From NCBI GenBank assembly GCA_031769625.1, contig JAUIMM010000121.1, positions 13,326,001-13,390,000 of the forward strand: a stretch of DNA of 64,000 nucleotides, given 5' to 3'. A program made the position numbers and the translations under genes. Positions 10,494-22,900 of this stretch are shown here, in pieces. Source of the DNA: Taudactylus pleione (lineage: Eukaryota; Chordata; Amphibia; Anura; Myobatrachidae). Position 1 is the stretch's first letter, and each line of letters starts with the position of its first letter. The notes beneath the pieces were generated by a model. The model had not been told where the DNA came from and made no database searches. It saw only the letters and a program-made list of their open reading frames with translations.

Positions 10494-11518
10494 AGGAAGC
10501 TTAATAATGAAGCTTTTCATTATTATTAGACAGTCAAGGTTACACTTTTTATTTTTAATATTATTATTACACAGTCAGTGTAATAATAACACACTTTCAC
10601 TGTGTGTGAATCATGACCCGGTACTGTACAGTATGATATTCCATACTGTACGCCATAGCGCTACAAGGGTATGGCTATGGCGCAGCACCACTGGCAATGC
10701 ATTGTAACCCCGCCACTGGGCACAAGCCAGAGATCCTATTTGTACCGTAACCCATCAGAACTGGCTATAAGTTACCACAACGCAAACTGTGCTGACATTG
10801 ACGCAATTTTGCGGTTTAAACGCCGAGTCAGTTTGTACTATAGAGACCCCTCTCTTATACACAGTCAACTATCAGTTACTAAACATATTAAATTACTAAT
10901 GTTACCAAGTCTAGGACAGCATTTTCATTGACGCAAGTTTGCGCTCTGCATCTGCCCTACAAACTGCTGTTAGTCCACTACTGTAGCACCTTATGTAGTA
11001 ATGAATTTACTATTGTGTATACTGTGCGGTACTGTAAGTCTCGGACAGTGCAGAATGGCACTAGTGTGAAAATTCAACAGTACTGTTAGCAATACAGACA
11101 ACTGTGCATGCGCCATAAAATAGCGCTACTTAATGTATGGCTTGGCTCCACTGGACATGGGGCACACATTCCATTGTGATTAAAATCTGACCACTGGGCA
11201 CGCGCAGACAATGACGCAATTTTGCGGTTTAAATGCGCAGTCAGTTTGATATACAGAAACCAGTCTCTTTAACAGGGCCCATTGCCACTTGATGGTCATA
11301 ATAAATCACTATAATGTCCGCGTTCATGTCAGCGCCAGCATTGACGCAAGTTTGCGTTCTAAGGTACAGTACTGTATGTACAATAATAAAAATCCTAGTT
11401 TCGCTGTTTGACTCCCGAAGCACTGGGCAGACATGGGCTCCACATGTACTGTATTGAATACTGAATATTTTAAGTGAAGATTTTAAAAATAAATTAAAAA
11501 AACATACTGTATTTTCAA

Positions 11519-11592
11519 GGTCTCGAACCCACGGAACAAGAAGAGAGGAGAAGCAGTGAGACTAGGCATTAGACCGCTAGGCCACACGCTTC
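11519..11592 (-). ncRNA. tRNA-like unit, second macrosatellite copy
   Basis: This is the near-identical counterpart of the unit at 1,020-1,093, with the same A and B boxes and the same hairpin arms. See that entry for structure. Confidence 0.5.
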
Positions 11593-11996
11593 ACCCATTA
11601 CTAGAGTTCTGTAGTTTGTAAAGTCTAATGTCTAAGCTTCTGTCAAACAATCATCGGCCGGTGATACAGAACATACCGTACGGTACATTGGAAAGTGACA
11701 CCTGGTGGGCAAAATGTTGTATTACACGTAATGAAATCACACGCATGCGCTATGTAGTTTAGGAAAAGTGACACCTGGTGGGCAAAATGTTGTATTACAC
11801 GTAATGAAATCAGACGCATGCGCTATGTAGTTTAGGAAAAGTGACATCTGGTGGGCAAAATGTTGTATTACACGTAATGACTTTTTTCACTAATAAACTT
11901 TCTTTGTGGCGCGACTCATGGCGTGGTGTGTGGCGCGCCATGCGTGGTGTGAGAGATAGCGCTGTGATGCCACGTTATAGCTGGGCACATCAGTAT

Positions 11997-12963
11997 ATAC
12001 TGTACAACATATGACACTTTTATGTATACTCTACAACTAGCTTCTATGACTATACTGTGCAACATATGACCCTTTTATGTACACTCTACAACTAGCTTCT
12101 ATGAATATACAACATATGACCCTCTTATGTACACTCTACAACTAGCTTCTATGAATATACTGTACAACATATGACCCTCTTATGTACACTCTACAAATAG
12201 CTTCTATGAATATACAACATATAACCCTCTTATGTACATTCTACAACTAGCTTCTATGAATTTATTGTACAACATATGACACTTTTATGTACACTATACA
12301 ACTAGCTTCTTTGACTATACTGTACACAATATGACCCTTTTATGTACACTCTACAACTAGCTTCTATGACTATACTGTACAACATATGATCCTCTTATGT
12401 ACACTCTACAACTAGCTTCTATGAATATACAACATATAACCCTCTTATGTACACTCTACAAATAGCTTCCATGAATATACAACATATGATGCTCTTATGT
12501 ACACTCTGCATATAGCTTCCATGAATATACAACATATGACCCTCTTATGTACACTCTTCAACTAGCTTCTATGAATATACAATATATGATCCTCTTATGT
12601 ACACTCTACAACTAGCTTCTATGAATATACAACATATAACCCTCATATATACACTCTTCAAATAGGTTCTATGAATATACAACATATGACCCATTTGTGT
12701 ACACTCCAGAATCAGCTTCTATGAACACACAACCTGTGACCCTCTTATGTACACTCTACAACTAGCTTCTATGAATATACAACATATAACCCTCTTATGT
12801 ACACTCTACAAATAGCTTCCATGAATATACAACATATGACCCTCTTATGTACACTCTACAACTAGCTTCTATGAATATACAACATATAACCCTCTTATGT
12901 ACACTCTTGAAATAGGTTCTATGAATATACAACATATGACCCATTTGTGTACACTCCAGAATC
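11997..12963 (-). repeat. 50-bp satellite array, left arm, unit 2
   Basis: This is the counterpart of 1,498-2,413, about 50 bp longer, so it differs by roughly one monomer. That is the kind of change expected from unequal exchange or replication slippage after the large duplication. Confidence 0.92.
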
Positions 12964-13101
12964 GCCACTGGGTGGAGGTGGAGGTGGAGGTGGGGTTGGT
13001 GGTCGTGCTGTTGCTGCCGCCGTTGGTGGTGGTGGTGGTGGTAGGACTGTGGAAAAAGAACAGTTTCCATCAAAACCATTTGGAAACAAATAAACTGTGT
13101 A

Positions 13102-13170
13102 ATGGTGCGTACACACTACACGATATGCTCCCTGAGTCGTCCACTTTATCGCCCAGTGTGTACGCACCAT
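13102..13170. mobile_element. Tiny hairpin MITE, unit 2 copy
   Basis: Same element as 2,547-2,615, carried along by the macrosatellite duplication. Confidence 0.7.
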
Positions 13171-13186
13171 AAATCTTGCGGATTTT

Positions 13187-14960
13187 GGGCGCACAGTATG
13201 TGATGCAGAGCCCTGTCTCACATTCTAGACAGTAGATTCACTAGCAGTTTCTGCAGTTATGAAATCACTATTCTGTGGTGCTAAATTGTACGGCACCGTC
13301 AGTTTTGAATATTCAGTACAGGCACATTCATAGCGGCACACTAGTTGTCCTAGCAGACGGGGGATGGTGTCCTTGGCAATGGTGACAATTCGTAGCATTT
13401 TTCAGGACACTAGGGCAGAGCTGACTGCTTACAGTAAATGGATTAACAAAGCTTCCTTTATTATGGTAATGTGAGGCTCTTGGCTTGCTTTGGGGGAAGG
13501 GACCTGATGCACTGTGTATGACTCTCGGCCCACTGGGCATGCGCCAGAAATCCCATCGCAACCCTCCTACTGGGCATGCGCCCGCCAGAGATGGAAATGC
13601 AACAGCATAGAGTACAAATACTGTACCGACTGCAGTAATACAGCCAACTGCGCATGCTCAGTGATAGCATAGCGCTACAAGGCGTATGGCTTGGCGCCAC
13701 AGATCCCTTTGTACCCCCCTCCATTTCTAATCCATCGCAGACGGCTGACAGCCACCATAGCGCCAACCGTGTAATACAGAGAGCTCTCTCTCATGCAGAT
13801 CCCACTACTACCGTACTTAGTGTGCAAGGTTGGAGCAGCATCACCAATGTCATCAGTTTGCGATGCAACGCTATTTTGCGCAGCAAACGCACAGTCAGCT
13901 TTGAACACAGAGCGCTCTCTCACAGACGGAAACCACTCTCAGACACAGTCCAAGGGACGTAGCCATAGTGCACAAGGCTGAGACTGCATATGCGTTGTCG
14001 CATGTTTGCGTTTTGCGGTTTTTGGGCGCACAGTATGTGATGCAGAGCCCTGTCTCACATTCTAGACAGTAGATTCACTAGCAGTTTCTGCAGTTATGAA
14101 ATCACTATTCTGTGGTGCTAAATTGTACGGCACCGTCAGTTTTGAATATTCAGTACAGGCACATTCATAGCGGCACACTAGTTGTCCTAGCAGACGGGGG
14201 ATGGTGTCCTTGGCAATGGTGACAATTCGTAGCATTTTTCAGGACACCAGGGCAGAGCTGACTGCTTACAGTAAATGGATTAACAAAGCTTCCCTTATTA
14301 TGGTAATGTGAGGCTCTTGGCTTGCTTTGGGGGAAGGGACCTGATGCACTGTGTATGACTCTAGGCCCACTGGGCATGCGCCAGAAATCCCATCGCAACC
14401 CTCCTACTGGGCATGCGCCCGCCAGAGATGGAAATGCAACAGCATAGAGTACAAATACTGTACCGACTGCAGTAATACAGCCAACTGCGCATGCTCAGTG
14501 ATAGCATAGCGCTACATGGCGTATGGCTTGGCGCCACAGATCCCATTGTACCCCCCTCCATTTCTAATCCATCGCAGACGGCTGACAGCCACCATAGCGC
14601 CAACCGTGTAATACAGAGATCTCTCTCTCATACAGATCCCACTACTACCGTACTTAGTGTGCAAGGTTGGAGCAGCATCACCAGTGTTATCAGTTTGCGA
14701 TGCAACGCTATTTTGCGCAGCAAACGCACAGTCAGCTTTGAACACAGAGCGCTCTCTCACAGACGGAAACCACTCTCAGACACAGTCCAAGGGACGTAGC
14801 CATAGCGCACAAGGCTGAGACCGCATATGCGTTGTCGCATGTTTGCGTTTTGCGGTTTTTGGGCGCACAGTATGTGATTCTAGACAGTAGATTCACTAGC
14901 AGTTTCTGCAGTTATGAAATCACTATTCTGTGGTGCTAAATTGTACGGCACCGTCAGTTT
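13187..14960. repeat. ~840-bp tandem duplication inside unit 2
   Basis: Copies start at 13,187, 14,024 and 14,861 (both periods 837 bp), matching the layout in unit 1. The first copy in unit 1 is 4 bp longer. Confidence 0.9.
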
Positions 14961-15184
14961 GCATATGCAGAGCCCTGTCAGCCACCATAGCCACAGTATG
15001 AAATCACTATTCAGTGAAATACAGAGCCCTCTCTGGGCACTACAGATCCCATTGTAAACCCTCCACTGGGCATGCGCATGAAATCCGATTGACGAAAGCG
15101 CAGACATTGACGAAAGTTTTGCACTATTGAAACACACAATCTGTTTGTAATGTCTTACTTTTAAGCAGCCTTTTAAACAACAAC

Positions 15185-15460
15185 ACTATAGCCTTTTAAA
15201 CAAGTTTCACTATAGTGTCCAGAGCAGACAGTGACAAAAAAAAAATATACAGTACGGTATATTCTTTTCCAGGGATCGAACCCCAGACCATAATTCTACC
15301 AAAGTGATCACCTAACCACTAGCCCACACGACAGCTACAGTGAACCACAGAGAGTGGCCTCATCCTTGTGCACTCCTCCCGCTGCTGTTTTTTAATAAAA
15401 AAAAAAAAAATTGTCATACTGTAATGCATCCCATATCAGTGAAAGCTGTGCGTGCATCTC
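15185..15460. other. 276-bp segment present in unit 2 only
   Basis: Alignment anchors TTTTAAACAA (4,621/15,171) and ATTAATCTAC (4,635/15,461) show 276 bp extra in unit 2. The unit 1 junction is a simple join, so a deletion from unit 1 is as likely as an insertion into unit 2. Confidence 0.8.
15270..15335 (-). ncRNA. tRNA-like unit inside the 276-bp indel (Ser-like)
   Basis: On the minus strand it has A-box TGGGCTAGTGGTTAGG, resembling serine tRNA D arms, and B box GGGGTTCGATCCC, with a T-arm-like pairing. There is no matching acceptor stem. It is present only in unit 2, in the segment missing from unit 1, and is near a long A run (~15,397-15,411). Confidence 0.45.
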
Positions 15461-15952
15461 ATTAATCTACAGTATCGGTTATACCGTGACAACAACTCCG
15501 GCAACTTCTCTACTATTCAGTTACTGCACCGTATCGTATGTACAATACAGTATATGCAGTGATTTGCATCCTGTTATAAGATGTTACGTACAGTACGGTA
15601 CAGTATATACTGTATATGTATATTATGCAACATTAAAAATACAGTATGGGTTGTGCGTTCATGAAAATGCTGTGAATATGATATCCACCCAATTTACTGT
15701 AAGTTTAACATTATGGCATTCTGCACAAGACATTCAGTACAGTGGAGCACTCGCCACCCAGCGGTTAAACACTATATTACATGCAATTACAAAAGTGGAG
15801 CACTCGCCACCCAGCGGTTAAGCACTGTATTACATGCCGTAGCATATCCTTCGTTGAAGAATACCACGGTATTCCACAAGTCCATGGCGTGACTCAGAGG
15901 CCTGCACGCCATGCCACAAGTCCATGAGCAACAAAATAGCTGGGCAGATCTG

Positions 15953-16149
15953 TACATAAGAGGCTTATATGTTGTATATTCATAGAAGCTAGTTGTATAT
16001 TGTACATTAGGGGGTCACATGTTGTGTTTTCATAGAAGCTGATTCTGGAGTGTACACAAGAGGGACATATGTTGTATATACATAGAAGCTATTTGTAGAG
16101 GGTGCATAAGAGGGTCATATGTTATATATTCATAGAAGCTAGTTGTAGA
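15953..16149 (+). repeat. 50-bp array, right arm of unit 2 (before hAT)
   Basis: About four monomers up to the hAT insertion. The final GTTGTAGA (16,142-16,149) is the left copy of the hAT target duplication. Confidence 0.92.
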
Positions 16150-16783
16150 TAGGGGTGTGCATCGGCCACTTTTCGTGTTTTGTGTTTTGGTTTTGGATCT
16201 GGATCTTTCTTCGTGTTTTGGATCTGGATTGGTTTTGCCAAAACCACCCTTCCGTGTTTTGGGTTCTGGGTTTTGTGTTTTGGATCTGTATTTTTTTGAA
16301 AAAAAGCATAAAAACAGCTAAAATCACAGAATTTGTAGGTTTTTCTGCTCCTATGCTATTATTAACCTCAATAACCTTAATTTCCACTCATTTCCAGTCT
16401 ATTCTGAACACCTCACACCTCACAATAGTGTTTTTATGTCCAAAAGGTTGCACCGAGGTAGCTGGATGACTATGCTAAGCGACACGAGTGGGCGGCACAA
16501 ACACGTGACCCATCTAGGAGTGACACTGCAGTGGCAGGCAGGATGGCAGTTAGAAAAACTAGGCCCCAAACTGTACATAATGCAAAGAAAAAAAGAGGTG
16601 CAAGATGGAATTGTCCTTGGGCCCTCCCACCCACCCTTATGTTGTATAAACAGGACATGCACACTTTAACAAATCAATCATTTCAGCGCCAGGGTCTGCC
16701 ACACAACTGTGGCTGAAATGATTGGTTCGTTTGGGCCCCCACAAAACAAGCTGGCAATTAATGTGTCCCTGCACAAACTGGCT
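16150..16783. other. hAT element 3' flank, non-coding
   Basis: Between the left terminal repeat and the transposase stop codon. It contains repeated GTGTTTTGG and GGATCTG motifs within 150 bp of the end, possible transposase-binding sites. AAAACAGCTAAAAT near 16,311 is shared with the short element at 61,815-62,143. No second gene is seen. Confidence 0.6.
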
Positions 16784-19700
16784 CTACGGAGGCAAGATGT
16801 CATCCTCATCCTCCTCATCCACCGATTCCTCACCCTCTTCAGTGTGTACATCCTCATCCTCACAAAGTATTAACTCGTCCCCACTTGAATCCACCACCAC
16901 AGGTCCCTCTGTACCTTCTGGAGGCTGGTCTCCCTGGAAGAGCTGATAATTCATTTTGATGAACATCATCTTCTCCACATTCTGTGGAAGCAACCTCCTA
17001 CGCCTTTCGCTGACAAGGTTCCCGGCTGCACTAAACACTCTTTCGGAGTACACACTGGAGGGGGGGCAACTCAGGTAAAATAGAGCCAGTTTGTACAGGG
17101 GCCTCCAAATTGCCTCTTTTTCCTGCCAGTACAGGTATGGACTGTCTGACATGCCTACTTGGATGCTGTCACCGATGTAATCCTCCACCATTCTGTCAAT
17201 GGTGACAGTATCATATGCAGTGACAGTAGACATGTCAGAAATTGTTGCCAGGTCCTTCAGTCCGGACCAGATGTCCAAACTTGGTCCTGCCTGCCCTGCA
17301 TCACCACCAGCGGGTTGCTTAGGATACCTAAGTTTTTTCCTGGCAGCCCCAGTTGCGGGAGAAAATGAAGAAGGAGCCGTTGACGTGTCACGTTCCGCTT
17401 CAGCTGACAGTGTGTTCACCAGCAGGTCTTTGCACCTCTGCAGGCTTGTGTCGGCCGGAAAGAGAGACACCACATAGGCTTTAAACCTAGGATCGAGCAC
17501 GGTGGCCAAAATGTAGTGGTCTGATTTCAACAGATTGACCACCCTGGAATCCTGGCAAAGCGAATGAAGGGCTTCATCCACAAGTCCCACATGCCGAGCG
17601 GAATCGCTCCGTCTTAGCTCCTCCTTCACTTTCTCCAGCTGCTTCTGCAAAAGCCTGATGAGGGGAATGACCTGACTCAAGCTGGCAGTGTCTGAACTGA
17701 CTTCACGTGTGGCAAGTTCGAAGGGCTGAAGAACCTTGCACAACACGGAAATCATTCTCCACTGCGCTTGAGTCAGGTGCATACCCCCTCCTTTGCCTAT
17801 GTCATAGGTGGATGTATAGGCTTGTATGGCCTTTTGCTGCTCCTCCATCCTCTGAAGCATATAGAGGGTTGAGTTCCACCGCGTCACAACCTCTTGCTTC
17901 AGGTGATGGCGGGGCAGGTTCAAGAGTGTTTGCTGGCGCTCCAGTCTTCGGCACGCAGTCGCTGAATGGCGAAAGTGGCCAGAAATTTTTCGGGCCACCC
18001 AAAGCGTCTCCTGCACGCCCCTGTCGCTTTTCAGAAAATTCTGCACCACCAAGTTTATTGTGTGAGCAAAACATGGGACGTGCTGGAATTTGCCCAGATG
18101 TAATGCCCGCACAATATTGGTGGCGTTGTCAGATATCACAAATCCCCAGGAGAGTCTAAGTGGGGTAAGCCACTGGGCGATGATTTCCCTCAGTTTCTCT
18201 AAGAGGTTGTCAGCGGTGTGCCTCTTACTGAAACCGGTGATACACAGCGTAGCCTGCCTTGTAACGAGCTGGCGTTTCTGAGATGCTGCTACTGGTGACG
18301 CTGCTGCTGTTGCTGCGTAAGGTGATACATCTACCCAGTGGGCTGTCACAGTCATATAGTCCTTAGTCTGCCCTGTTCCACTTGTCCACATGTCCGTGGT
18401 TAAGTGGACATTGTGTACAACGGCATTTTTCAGGACACTGAGGACACTTTTTCTGACGTTTCTGTACAGTCTCGGTATCGCCTGCCTAGTGAAGTGGAAT
18501 CTAGACGGGATTTGGAACCGGGGACACACTACCTCCATCAATTGTCTAAATCCCACTGCACTAATGGCGGATACCGGACGCACGTCTAACACCAACATAG
18601 CAGTCAAGGCCTCAGTTATACGTTTTGCTTCAGGATGACTGCTGTCGTACTTCATCCTCCTCGCTAAGGACTGTTGGAGGGTCAATTGTTTAGTAAAAGT
18701 AGTGGTGTTCCTACTTCCTCTCTGGGATGATGAACGACTCCCAGCAGCAGCAGCAACAGCAGCAGCGGCAGCAGTAGGCGTAGCAATGCAGGATCCTCCG
18801 GAGGAATCCCGGATAGGAGAGTCAGTCATGCCAGTGATATGGCCTGCAGGACTACTTCCGATCCTGACTAAGGAGGAAATTGACGAGGAGGGAGTTGACG
18901 GTGTGGTTTGCAGGCGCTTGGATACAACAGGACAACGGGATTTAGGTGTCCCTGGACTGCTTACGGTCTGAGCCAAAGTTTCTGAACTTGACAGTAACTT
19001 TTTATGAACGCGCTGCAGGTGCCGTATAAGGGAGGATGTTCCTAGGTGGTTGACGTCCCTACCCCTACTTATTTCACCTTTACATATGGTACATATGGCA
19101 AGACAGTTGTTGTCCGGATTTGGATAGAAATATTGCCAGACCAAAGAGGTGGAATGTTTGGTCTTCTGCCCAGGCATGACCGTGATGGGCTTTTTCATCC
19201 CACGGACAACAACTGTCTCCCCCGGAGCCTGATTTAAACAAACCACATCACCATCAGAATCCTCCTCGCCAACTTCCTCCTCAGCGCCAGCTACACCAGT
19301 ATCCTCATCCTGTTGTACTTCAACAGTGACATCTTCAATTTGCATATCAGCAAGTGGACTGTGGGTGCTCCTTTCAGCACTTGCAGGGGGCGTGCAAATG
19401 GTGGAAAGAGCCACCTCTTCCCGTCCAGTGCTGGGAAGGTCAGGCATCGCAACCACCACCACACTTGGACTCTCTTTGGGGATTTGTGATATCTTCTTAG
19501 AAAGCACAGTTCTTCGCTGTGCTTTTGCCAGCTTAACTCTTTTGATTTTTTTAGTGGGAGGAGTGCTTCCATCGTCATGTGAAGCTGAACCACTAGTCAT
19601 GAACATACTAGGGATCGACCTTAGCCGTTCCTTGCCACTCCGTGTCGTAAATGGCATATTGGCAAGTTTACGTTTCTCTTCAGCTGATTTAAATGTCTTT

Positions 19701-19900
19701 TTCAAGGTCATTTTCCTGAACTTTGCCATTTGGGATTGTATGTGCCCTCTACTATGACATTGGGCATCGGCCTTGGCAGACGACGTTGATGGCATGTTAT
19801 CGTCTATGTCATGACTAGTGGCAGCAGCTTCAGCACTAGGAGGAAGTGGTTCTTGATCTTTCTCTATTTTATTTTTATCGGAGAAAGTTTGGTCCTCCAT
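16784..19900 (-). CDS. hAT transposase with BED zinc finger (ZBED type), 1,038 aa
   Basis: This would cut and paste the surrounding element. Residues 1-250 are a Ser/acid-rich leader with a basic stretch (KKIKRVKLAKAQRR, ~117-130). A BED finger spans ~253-301, with W255, C270/C273 and H294/H299 as zinc ligands. The RNase H-like catalytic core has D503 (TTDMW), D591 (ISDNATN) and E953 (YSERVFS), the three acidic residues of hAT enzymes. The TRWNS motif is at 673-677 and the C-terminal hAT dimerisation region covers ~915-985. The tail is strongly acidic. No stop or frameshift interrupts it, and its length is typical for the family. The ATG is the first in frame. Intact reading frame, terminal repeats and target duplication suggest a recent insertion; activity is not shown by sequence. 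Confidence 0.95.
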   Translation of the reverse strand: MEDQTFSDKNKIEKDQEPLPPSAEAAATSHDIDDNMPSTSSAKADAQCHSRGHIQSQMAKFRKMTLKKTFKSAEEKRKLANMPFTTRSGKERLRSIPSMFMTSGSASHDDGSTPPTKKIKRVKLAKAQRRTVLSKKISQIPKESPSVVVVAMPDLPSTGREEVALSTICTPPASAERSTHSPLADMQIEDVTVEVQQDEDTGVAGAEEEVGEEDSDGDVVCLNQAPGETVVVRGMKKPITVMPGQKTKHSTSLVWQYFYPNPDNNCLAICTICKGEISRGRDVNHLGTSSLIRHLQRVHKKLLSSSETLAQTVSSPGTPKSRCPVVSKRLQTTPSTPSSSISSLVRIGSSPAGHITGMTDSPIRDSSGGSCIATPTAAAAAVAAAAGSRSSSQRGSRNTTTFTKQLTLQQSLARRMKYDSSHPEAKRITEALTAMLVLDVRPVSAISAVGFRQLMEVVCPRFQIPSRFHFTRQAIPRLYRNVRKSVLSVLKNAVVHNVHLTTDMWTSGTGQTKDYMTVTAHWVDVSPYAATAAASPVAASQKRQLVTRQATLCITGFSKRHTADNLLEKLREIIAQWLTPLRLSWGFVISDNATNIVRALHLGKFQHVPCFAHTINLVVQNFLKSDRGVQETLWVARKISGHFRHSATACRRLERQQTLLNLPRHHLKQEVVTRWNSTLYMLQRMEEQQKAIQAYTSTYDIGKGGGMHLTQAQWRMISVLCKVLQPFELATREVSSDTASLSQVIPLIRLLQKQLEKVKEELRRSDSARHVGLVDEALHSLCQDSRVVNLLKSDHYILATVLDPRFKAYVVSLFPADTSLQRCKDLLVNTLSAEAERDTSTAPSSFSPATGAARKKLRYPKQPAGGDAGQAGPSLDIWSGLKDLATISDMSTVTAYDTVTIDRMVEDYIGDSIQVGMSDSPYLYWQEKEAIWRPLYKLALFYLSCPPSSVYSERVFSAAGNLVSERRRRLLPQNVEKMMFIKMNYQLFQGDQPPEGTEGPVVVDSSGDELILCEDEDVHTEEGEESVDEEDEDDILPP

Positions 19901-19940
19901 TTATGTTATATCGATTTGATATATACGTGCGGCTAAACAC

Positions 19941-22900
19941 AGAAAATAAATTTTTTTTTGGTTCGGACTGGAGTGTACTTTGTGGGTTACAGCACCCTTT
20001 AACGGTCAAGCCAGCCGGCCCTTTACTTATGACACAGGCGCACTCTTGGCACTACTTTGTTGATGCACGTGCGGCTACTGCGCACACAATTCACAAACAC
20101 AGAAAATAATTTTTTTTTGGTTTGGACTGGAGTGTACTTTGGGGGTTACAGCACCCTTTAACGGTCAAGCCAGCCGGCCCTTTACTTATGACACAGGCGC
20201 ACGCTTGGCACTACTTTGTTGATGCACGTGCGGCTACTGCGCACACAATTCACAAACACAGAAAATAATTTTTTTTTGGTTTGGACTGGAGTGTACTTTC
20301 GGGGGTTACAGCACCCTTTAACGGTCAAGCCAGCCGGCCCTTTACTTATGACACAGGCGCACGCTTGGCACTACTTTGTTGATGCACGTGCGGCTACTGC
20401 GCACACAATTCACAAACACAGAAAATAATTTTTTTTTAGGTTTGGACTGGAGTGTACTTTCGGGGGTTACAGCACCCTTAACGGTCAAGCCAGCCGGCCC
20501 TTTACTTATGACACAGGCGCACGCTTGGCACTACTTTGTTGATGCACGTGCGGCTACTGCGCACACAATTCACAAACACAGAAAATAATTTTTTTTTTGG
20601 TTTGGACTGGAGTGTACTTTCGGGGGTTACAGCACCCTTAACGGACAAGCCAGCCGGCCCTTTACTTATGACACAGGCGCACGCTTGGCACTACTTTGTT
20701 GATGCACGTGCGGCTACTGCGCACACAATTCACAAACACAGAAAATAATTTTTTTTTTGGTTTGGACTGGAGTGTACTTTCGGGAGTTACAGCACCCTTA
20801 ACGGTCAAGCCAGCCGGCCCTTTACTTATGACACAGGCGCACGCTTGGCACTACTTTGTTGATGCACGTGCGGCTACTGCGCACACAATTCACAAACACA
20901 GAAAATAATTTTTTTTTGGTTTGGACTGGAGTGTACTTTCAGGGGTTACAGCACCCTTTAACGGTCAAGCCAGCCGGCCCTTTACTTATGACACAGGCGC
21001 ACGCTTGGCACTACTTTGTTGATGCACGTGCGGCTACTGCGCACACAATTCACAAACACAGAAAATAATTTTTTTTTGGTTTGGACTGGAGTGTACTTTC
21101 GGGGGTTACAGCACCCTTTAACGGTCAAGCCAGCCGGCCCTTTACTTATGACACAGGCGCACTCTTGGCACTACTTTGTTGATGCACGTGCGGCTACTGC
21201 GCACACAATTCACAAACACAGAAAATAATTTTTTTTTAGGTTTGGACTGGAGTGTACTTTCGGGGGTTACAGCACCCTTAACGGTCAAGCCAGCCGGCCC
21301 TTTACTTATGACACAGGCGCACGCTTGGCACTACTTTGTTGATGCACGTGCGGCTACTGCGCACACAATTCACAACCACAGAAAATAATTTTTTTTTGGT
21401 TTGGACTGGAGTGTACTTTCGGGGGTTACAGCACCCTTTAACGGTCAAGCCAGCCGGCCCTTTACTTATGACACAGGCGCATGCTTGGCACTACTTTGTT
21501 GATGCACGTGCGGCTACTGCGCACACAATTCACAAACACAGAAAATAATTTTTTTTTAGGTTTGGACTGGAGTGTACTTTCGGGGGTTACAGCACCCTTA
21601 ACGGTCAAGCCAGCCGGCCCTTTACTTATGACACAGGCGCACGCTTGGCACTACTTTGTTGATGCACGTGCGGCTACTGCGCACACAATTCACAAACACA
21701 GAAAATAATTTTTTTTTTGGTTTGGACTGGAGTGTACTTTCGGGGGTTACAGCACCCTTAACGGTCAAGCCAGCCGGCCCTTTACTTATGACACAGGCGC
21801 ACGCTTGGCACTACTTTGTTGATGCACGTGCGGCTACTGCGCACACAATTCACAAACACAGAAAATAATTTTTTTTTTGGTTTGGACTGGAGTGTACTTT
21901 CGGGGGTTACAGCACCCTTAACGGTCAAGCCAGCCGGCCCTTTACTTATGACACAGGCGAACGCTTGACACTACTTTGTTGATGCACGTGCGGCTACTGC
22001 GCACACAATTCACAAACACAGAAAATAATTTTTTTTTGGTTTGGACTGGAGTGTACTTTCAGGGGTTACAGCACCCTTTAACGGTCAAGCCAGCCGGCCC
22101 TTTACTTATGACACAGGCGCACGCTTGGCACTACTTTGTTGATGCACGTGCGGCTACTGCGCACACAATTCACAAACACAGAAAATAATTTTTTTTTGGT
22201 TTGGACTGGAGTGTACTTTCGGGGGTTACAGCACCCTTTAACGGTCAAGCCAGCCGGCCCTTTACTTATGACACAGGGGCACTCTTGGCACTACTTTGTT
22301 GATGCACGTGCGGCTACTGCGCACACAATTCACAAACACAGAAAATAATTTTTTTTTAGGTTTGGACTGGAGTGTACTTTCGGGGGTTACAGCACCCTTA
22401 ACGGTCAAGCCAGCCGGCCCTTTACTTATGACACAGGCGCACGCTTGGCACTACTTTGTTGATGCACGTGCGGCTACTGCGCACACAATTCACAAACACA
22501 GAAAATAATTTTTTTTTGGTTTGGACTGGAGTGTACTTTCGGGGGTTACAGCACCCTTTAACGGTCAAGCCAGCCGGCCCTTTACTTATGACACAGGCGC
22601 ACGCTTGGCACTACTTTGTTGATGCACGTGCGGCTACTGCGCACACAATTCACAAACACAGAAAATAATTTTTTTTTAGGTTTGGACTGGAGTGTACTTT
22701 CGGGGGTTACAGCACCCTTAACGGTCAAGCCAGCCGGCCCTTTACTTATGACACAGGCGCACGCTTGGCACTACTTTGTTGATGCACGTGCGGCTACTGC
22801 GCACACAATTCACAAACACAGAAAATAATTTTTTTTTTGGTTTGGACTGGAGTGTACTTTCGGGGGTTACAGCACCCTTAACGGTCAAGCCAGCCGGCCC

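Larger units (their letters stand above)
1..10499. repeat. Macrosatellite unit, copy 1 (10.5 kb)
   Basis: The sequence from position 1 reappears from 10,500 with a constant offset of 10,499 bp over the first ~1.5 kb and only scattered substitutions (for example at 436, 605 and 717). Later offsets drift to 10,550 and 10,825 because of small array changes and one 276-bp indel. The unit contains, in order, degenerate GCATGC-rich monomers, a tRNA-like unit, a 73-bp tandem, a 50-bp array, an ~840-bp duplication, an inverted 50-bp array, a coding-like segment and four more tRNA-like units. The left edge is set by the window, so earlier copies may exist. Near-identity means either a very recent tandem duplication or an assembly duplication; the sequence alone cannot separate these. 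Confidence 0.9.

Noticed and set aside
17707..18159. 150-residue frame on the plus strand
   Set aside because: It lies antisense within the transposase coding region.
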